A stretch of 64,000 bases of DNA from NCBI GenBank assembly GCA_019633425.1, contig WSUB01000006.1, positions 186,001-250,000 on the forward strand, written 5' to 3'. Source of the DNA: Tulasnella sp. 424 (taxonomy: Eukaryota > Basidiomycota > Agaricomycetes > Cantharellales > Tulasnellaceae). Numbering within the stretch: position 1 is the stretch's first letter; each line of letters begins with the position of its first letter. Positions 58,161-64,000 of this stretch are shown in pieces. Position numbers and translations under genes: made by a program. Below the pieces are notes generated by a model. That model worked only from the letters and a program-made list of their open reading frames with translations, did no database searches and was not told the DNA's origin.

Positions 58161-59429
58161 ACCGACCTCCGCGCGCCCACCGAGGGCTATCCAGAATTTC
58201 AGAAACCACCTCTAAATCGTAACATCTTAGCAGAGCTATATCTATAGACTGTGCTTGGCACGGTTGAATTGGGCGGGAAATTGGGGATTGGCTGACAGTA
58301 AGTCCGTAATGTTATCTCGCGCTATATCAATACTGGCAAGTGAGCGTAATAAATCGGCGGACAATGAGGGAGAGGGGAAGATTTGTTTTGAGCAAAGTTG
58401 GATTTGATTTTCACACTGGCATGGCAAGGGATGCTGTAACTGCGAATAGGCTCTGGGTCGTTGAAGTGATCCCGAACCTACAACAAGGGTCGAACAGCAA
58501 GAGTTTCAACTCCCTAAAGAGAAAGGACCGGAGTTGGTGCATGGAATTAGCTGGTGTGATCCACGTTGCGTGCGTGCTTCGTGTAGATCTGGGACCACCA
58601 CGAGGAGGCGCCGATTCCGACGTCGAGCCCATATCTTAAGAGCGAAGAGAATTCATATCAACAAGACGACTCTGAAGAATTAATCTCGTGTTTAATCACT
58701 CTAAGGAGCCGAGGCTTCTGCAACCTGGCCGCTTTCACATGGCCCTGCCGTGCGAGGATGGATCACGCCACAGAGTATGTATATGCATCTGTTCGGTTAA
58801 CGGGGATCACCAGGCCTGCACCGAACCGCGTAGTGACTCGGCTGCTGCGTGCCCAATCTCAGTGAAGCGAGATTTGGAAGTCAAATGACGCTGTTAGTCT
58901 GAGTCTGAGCTGGTGGACGACACTCCTGCGGCGAATTAATTTCTTCCTAGTCCGAAAGGTTGTCCCCTAGCGGGATATGAATGTGAGGCTCTGATCGCAC
59001 CTTTATCAGCACAGAGATTACCTAAAAATCTCTTAAGCTTGGCGGGCAGGTGTTAGAAGCGGCCTGCTAGGCCTACTCACGCGAAAAAGAGATGATGAAG
59101 AGGGCAGGAGGGAATTCGAGGAGAGACACTCAACGGCAAGCTTCGTCGTAGTTTAATCGTTCGCACTAGTAATATATTTATGTGAATAATTGGAGGCTAT
59201 TGGATCTGCAGACAGCCCTGAGGTATTCATTTGGAAACATATTGAATGATTGATGGGCTTCTGAAGACGTGTAAGGGAGGGATGCTCGATGGCGAGCAGA
59301 CAGGGGAAATTGAGAAGCGGAAGCCTCAAAAAAAAATCACGCTCGATACTTAGAGACAGAAGGGGTAGCGGAATAAAACAAGAGGCAATGGGAATGACAG
59401 AGGGAGTAATGGGCTTGGCGTTCGTAGTG
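58161..59429. other. Spacer with an isolated Z-type repeat end
   Basis: About 58565-58760 matches 32281-32490, the far end of block 1 (GCGTGCGTGCTT start, then GGAGCCGAGGCTTC), so it is the terminal piece of another reverse-oriented array without its X and Y segments. The rest shows no gene. Confidence 0.5.
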
Positions 59430-59770
59430 TGGGAACTAGTCGAACCCTGGAAGTTGCTGACGTCAGCGACCGATGCTTATAACCTTGGGAAGTCTCTCTT
59501 CCTCGTCTTCCTCAACCATCCACCACTCCCCGACCCACCCAAGACAGTTACCTGCTTCACTGTTACTCCTCACTCATCAATGTTCCCGCACGCGTCAGTC
59601 AACGAGAAGCCCGGCCACTGAGTCCCTCTACTCCTGTCTCCACCTGTCTCCTTCTGCCCCCTGGAACCAGGTTTATGTTTCGATTCTGCCAGGTCAAGCT
59701 CCAGTGACACCGAAGGTGATTATCTCTTTCACTCGTCATTAGCTCATTAAGTTAACGTATTATCTTCACG
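59430..59770 (+). promoter_or_regulatory. Leader segment of repeat block 3
   Basis: Plus-strand copy of the leader, opposite in orientation to the other two. It holds GGAACTAGTCGAACCC, TGCTGACGTCAGCGACCGAT, a TATAA-like cttataacc and CCTTGGGAAGTC, followed by C-rich DNA and a candidate exon ending at gtgatt (59717). First X module starts about 59774. Confidence 0.45.
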
Positions 59771-62180
59771 TCAGATATGGTTTTGGGGTCGGAAGGAATT
59801 AGCCGCATCGGGGGTAAGCTGCCGGTCCAAATCCAGACGCGAAACACCAACTGACCCGAAACTCCCCACCCACCTATAGGGAGGATACACGGGATTCCAG
59901 TCCACTCGCGCTTCGTCGCCTGGCTGTTCCCGATGCTCCGTCTGTGACGTGCCCGACTGCCCCACAGATCCAGGTGGTTTGTTGCATTCGACAAATGCGG
60001 CTTGGCTGGTGGGAAGTTTCAATGCCCCCAGGTGAGTACGGGCAATTTAGTTCTCGGGGACTCGAATGTCTTACGTGTCGTTTGCACCGGGCGACGCTTC
60101 CTTGATTTTTATGGGACTCGAAGTCGGGGTCGCTCGCGAACAAAGATGAAGCAATCACGCCGTCTCAAACGACACAGAACGATTTCGTTTTTTCTGACGT
60201 CTGTCTCTCTCATGGTGACTGAGAAGTGATTCTACGTTTTCGTTAGCCATCGTCTTGATGGGTTACCCGCGCTCGGCTTGCGAAGAAAGTATCTTCTCTT
60301 CGCGTGATTTTATTAATCCCCACTTCTTTTACACGCACGTTCTCCAGCTTATTTTGTCCAAGGTGCTTATTTCTTTCACTGCCTGCGATGTCTCGATCTC
60401 ACTAGCTCAACGTGTTCTTTTCGCCTCAGATATGGTTTTGGGGTTGGAAGGAATTCGCCGCATCAGGGGTAAGCAGACCCGTCCAGATTCATACGTCAAC
60501 CACCAACTGACTCAAAACTCTTGGTCCATCCATAGGCAGGACACACGTGATTCTGGTTCGCGCTTTGTCGCTGGGCTGTCTCCCGGTTCGTCCGTTCGTG
60601 ACGTGCACCACCCCCACACAAATCCAGGTGGTTTGTTGGCTTCAGCAAATGCGGCGGGGTTTGTGGGAAGCCTCGAATCTCCCAGTAAGTACGGGTGATC
60701 TTACTCTCAGTGGCTCAAATGTCTAACGTTTTCGTTTTGCAGCGACGCTTCCTAGGGTTTATGGGACTCGAAGTCGGAGTCGTGCGCCTCCTCGTGGCGG
60801 TCCCGGACACAGACAAAGCACGCACGCAGGCTAAACGAGACGGGCCTTGTTCGTCTATCCATTTCATGTCTCTTTCAGTGGTAAGTTGGAAGCGATCATG
60901 GCGTTTTCTCGACATGGATTAGCCATCGTTTTGATAAGTCTCCGGCGCTTGGTTCACGAAGAAAGTGGCAAGTTTCTCCTCTTCGCATCATTTCATTACT
61001 TCCCTGCTCGTTCATGTGCTCCTCCCTCTAGGTTATTCGTCCTAGGTGCGCATTTCTTTCACCCCCCTCTATTTGTGTGGCTCATCGCGTTCTCTCTGCA
61101 TCAGATGCTGGTTTGGGGTTTGGAAGGAATTCGCCGCATCAGGGGTAAGCAGACCTGTCCAGATCCATACGTGAAACACCAACTGACTCGAAACTCTTGG
61201 TCCATCAATAGGCAGGACACACGGGATTCTGGTTCGCGCTTTGTCGCTGGGCTGTCTCCCGGTTCGTCCGTTTGTGACGTGCACCACCCCCACACAAATC
61301 CAGGTGGTTTGTTGGCTTCAGCAAATGCGGCGGGATTTGTGGGAAGCTTCGAATCTCTCAGTGAGTACGGGCGAGCTTACTCTCAGTGGCTCAAACGTTT
61401 AACGTTTTCGTTTTGCAGCGACGCTTCCTAGGGTTTATGAGACTCGAAGTCGGAGTCGTGCGCCTCCTCGTGGCGGTCTTGGACACAGACGAAGAACGCA
61501 CGCTGGGTAAACGATACGGACCTCGTTCGTCTGACCATTTCGTGTCTCGATCAGGGGAAAGTTGGAAGTAATCATGGCGTTTCGTTGATCCATCGTTTTG
61601 ATAAGTCTCCTGCGCTTGGTTCGGGAAGAAAGTGACGAGTCTCTCCTCTTCGCATGATTTCATTACTTCCCTGTTCTTCTATGTGCTCCTCCTTCCGGGT
61701 TATTCGTCCTAGGTGCGCATTTCTTTAAACCCCCCCCCCCCTATTTGTGTGGCTCATCGCGTTCTCTCTGCATCAGATGCTGGTTTGGGGCTTGGAAGGA
61801 ATTCGCCGCATCCGGGGTAAGCAGACCGGTCCAGATGCATACGTGAAACACCAACTGACTCGAAACTCTTGGTCCATCCATAGGCCGGACACACGGGATT
61901 CTGGTTCGCGCTTTGTCGCTGGGCTGTCTCCCGGGCGTCGTTTTGTGACGTGCACCACCCCCACACAAATCCAGGTGGTTTGTTGGCTTCAGCAAATGCG
62001 GCGGGGTTTGTGGGAAGCTTCGAATCTCCCAGTGAGTACGGGCGAGCCTACTCACAGTGGCTCAAACGTTTAACGTTTTCGTTTTGCAGCGACGCTTCCT
62101 AGGGTTTATGGGACTCGAAGTCGGAGTCGTGCGCCTCCTCGTGGCGGTCCCGGACACAGACGAAGCACGCACGCAGTCTT
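59771..62180 (+). repeat. Tandem exon-like module array, block 3
   Basis: Four head-to-tail units with X segments at about 59774, 60431, 61106 and 61782 (spacing 657, 675 and 676 bp). Each unit runs X (ends GTAAGC), Y (after tag; ends GTGAGT or GTAAGT), Z (after tttgcag) and a pyrimidine-rich stretch with a second donor (gtaagttgg) and the next X acceptor. In units 3 and 4, X-Y-Z joins in one reading frame (MLVWGLEGIRRIRG... and RRFLGFM...EVGVVRLLVAV). In unit 1, Y reaches a stop. Coding status is unresolved; a spliced transcript is plausible. Confidence 0.75.
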
Positions 62181-62893
62181 AAACAACATGTAATGACTTA
62201 GTCATTCTGTTGCCTTTCTCTGTTAGCGGTGAGTTCAGAGCGATCTTTCCATGGTCTCGATCTTGGTTAACCGTCATTTTGATAGGTTGCCCACAATTAT
62301 TTGCGACTAGTTGTGGAGGTTTTCTTTGGTGCATGACTCCTTTGCTTTTCATTACTCTTATGCGCTCCCTCTCCCCTTTTTCCCCCTCTATCTCCCCACC
62401 GGCCTCCTCCTTGGCACCATCATGTTTTTTCCGACCCTGCTATCCTTCCGACTTACTCCAACTTCCACAGTTCTTTACCGTTCGTCCTTTTTTAGGTATC
62501 ACAGGAACCGTGCTTCAGTGCTGTCTTTCGATGTTTCGTATAAATGGTGCATGTGGCGTCCCAATGCACTCGTCGTGGCCCAGGACTCGTTCGATCGGGA
62601 TTCAATAGACGACTTACACGAGTTCAGACGTTCAACGCTAATGGATTCATTTGATGTCTCTCGTCTTAGTCGATCAGGCAATGCGGGCTCACCGCTCCTT
62701 TCAGTCCACGTGCTTAATGATCCTCGCCGAGAGAGCGGGACGCGAGAAGGACTTACTTGAATCCATGACGCGTGAAGTTATGTTAGGCAGGGGGGAGCTG
62801 AGATCAAACATAAACCGAGAGTGTGAAGGGTGGGCAGAACCAGGCTTATGTCCGGTAAACCCGAACTCTCCGCTTTAGACATTTTCGGCCACC
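62181..62893. other. Intergenic region upstream of RRG9
   Basis: No gene seen. Open frames at 62210-62608 and 62311-62760 overlap each other and lack features. Pyrimidine-rich around 62350-62420. Confidence 0.4.
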
Positions 62894-63631
62894 ATGTCAC
62901 TCCTCCAAAAGATCTCAATCAGGCCCTTTGCCAATCTTTTCACAACGACAATCAAGACTACCGCTCCAATCACCCGTTTCACACTTGCGCAAAGATATTA
63001 TTCTGACAAGGGGAAAGCCTTAGCTTCTCAGCCTTTCGAAGACTTTGGTGACGATGAAGTTGAATTCACCAAACCCATAGAGGAGGTTTTGCCAGAGGGT
63101 CCGACAAAGGGATCAAGTTTGTCAACAAGTCAGAAGGGCCTTCAACGAGAACCCGTTCCGGAACCGTACCTTGCACACCGAGCTGCCATGAAACGCAAAT
63201 TCCCGGAGGGCTGGAATCCGCCCAAAAAGCTTAGCCGGCAACTCATGGACGACATGCGAGCTCTAAGGCGACTCGATCCCGAGAAGTTCACAACAGACGT
63301 TCTTGCGTCGCAGTTTCGCGTTAGCCCAGAGGCTGTGAGACGGATATTGCGGAGCAGGTGGACTCCGGACGAGAAGCGGGGAGAGGAGTACCAAGAGAGG
63401 GACGAGGAGAAAAGAGCCCAGACGCTGGAGTATTATAAGCAGTTGAGGGAGAAGAGGAAGGCTGCCAGGGAGAAGGCTCGAAAACGGAACGAATCGGGAA
63501 GCTTTGGGGGTTCGGCGTCGAGTTGGAAGCAGTCCAGGTATGGGCATAAAGGAGGTCATCGGTCCGGTTCGAGAGTGGAGGAAGACGGGTTTACTCTGGT
63601 TCGTACGCTCAGCCGTTCTGAACCTATCTGA
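62894..63631 (+). CDS. RRG9: Rrg9/neugrin-family mitochondrial protein
   Basis: Single exon, 245 aa. The first 40 residues are rich in basic and hydroxylated residues without acids (start MSLLQKISIRPF, then FTLAQRYYS), as in a mitochondrial presequence. The family core lies at about residues 96-155: HRAAMKRKFPEGWNPPKKLS, MRALRRLDPEKFTTDVLA and the helix-turn-helix-like FRVSPEAVRRILRSRW. A long basic helix and a Gly/Ser/Arg-rich tail follow. Yeast Rrg9 is needed for respiratory growth and mitochondrial DNA maintenance, and animal neugrin acts in mitochondrial rRNA metabolism; the matrix is the expected location. The lack of introns is unusual next to its neighbours. Confidence 0.93.
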   Translation: MSLLQKISIRPFANLFTTTIKTTAPITRFTLAQRYYSDKGKALASQPFEDFGDDEVEFTKPIEEVLPEGPTKGSSLSTSQKGLQREPVPEPYLAHRAAMKRKFPEGWNPPKKLSRQLMDDMRALRRLDPEKFTTDVLASQFRVSPEAVRRILRSRWTPDEKRGEEYQERDEEKRAQTLEYYKQLREKRKAAREKARKRNESGSFGGSASSWKQSRYGHKGGHRSGSRVEEDGFTLVRTLSRSEPI

Positions 63632-64000
63632 GAAGTCCAAACTCATGTGCAATTGTTCTTATCACATAGAATTAACTCGTTAAGCCCGATCATCCCATCG
63701 CTACCTAGACCAATCTCATCACATCATCCTGGCAAGCAAGAACCATGAGTACTCGCTTTACTCGGGTCATTTTTACGTCTATTTTCCATCCGTTGCTGTC
63801 TCTTTTATCGTTATTATCGCTTATTTCCTCGCCTTTGCGATGTCCGAGGACCCTGAGACACCTGATTAGGTAAAATGCCCGCTGCGCGCGTCCAGACTGA
63901 AATCGCGTTGTACTCTCACTCTGAACCGATATTCAGCACCATCCTACCAACCCATCCTCATCTCTCGCGTTACTAAGTCTTAATTCTTTGCACAAATGTC
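63632..64000. other. 3' flank of RRG9 to window edge
   Basis: 369 bp with no supported gene. A short ATG-initiated frame from 63744 reads into a hydrophobic stretch, but it is too short to call. Confidence 0.35.

Overview
The window looks like nuclear DNA of a filamentous basidiomycete (an agaricomycete-type fungus). Genes are cut by many 45-75 nt introns with GT..AG ends and CTNA(A/C)-like branch points, neighbours share promoters of about 130 bp, and housekeeping genes (PWP2, SDHAF2, RRG9, NR2C2AP-like, TBC1D20/Gyp8-like, SH3-PX-BAR sorting nexin) sit beside fast-evolving fungal families. Multi-exon models were assembled by hand: I joined exons only where donor, acceptor and reading phase agreed, then checked that the total was a whole number of codons.

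Layout. 1-16 kb is an accessory locus: two complete, oppositely oriented paralogues of a membrane protein with a C-terminal WD40-like region (2222-5886 minus; 12221-15892 plus), a truncated third copy (about 10490-11285), duplicated flanks and a 4-kb stretch without recognisable genes. 16.7-31.6 kb is a compact genic island: F-box protein, SDHAF2, a small hydrophobic-segment protein, SH3-PX-BAR sorting nexin, a Lys-rich coiled-coil protein, PWP2, and an F-box protein with a four-Cys module. 32.3-35.3 kb is a repeat block of about 0.45-0.69 kb modules. 35.3-45.6 kb is a tandem duplication of about 5.4 kb whose two units each hold an intact 14-exon gene derived from a SNF2 helicase but with every ATPase motif replaced; a 600-bp inverted-repeat element lies between them. 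46.7-49.6 kb holds the related SNF2-type gene with consensus motifs. 50.0-56.3 kb is genic again (NR2C2AP-like, TBC1D20-like and a second F-box/four-Cys gene). 56.8-62.2 kb has two more blocks of the 0.67-kb modules in opposite orientations, followed by RRG9.

How it fits together. The conserved genes do not form one pathway: ribosome biogenesis (PWP2), mitochondrial respiration (SDHAF2, RRG9), membrane traffic (TBC, SNX) and ubiquitin-type adaptors (F-box). The unusual content is the SNF2 trio: one copy with consensus motifs and two catalytically dead copies that keep exon order, a conserved 3-nt microexon and the four-Cys insert. The second is three 'leader plus tandem exon-like module' units, whose splice signals and phase are kept across several repeats although no known protein is encoded. 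Function of both is unresolved.
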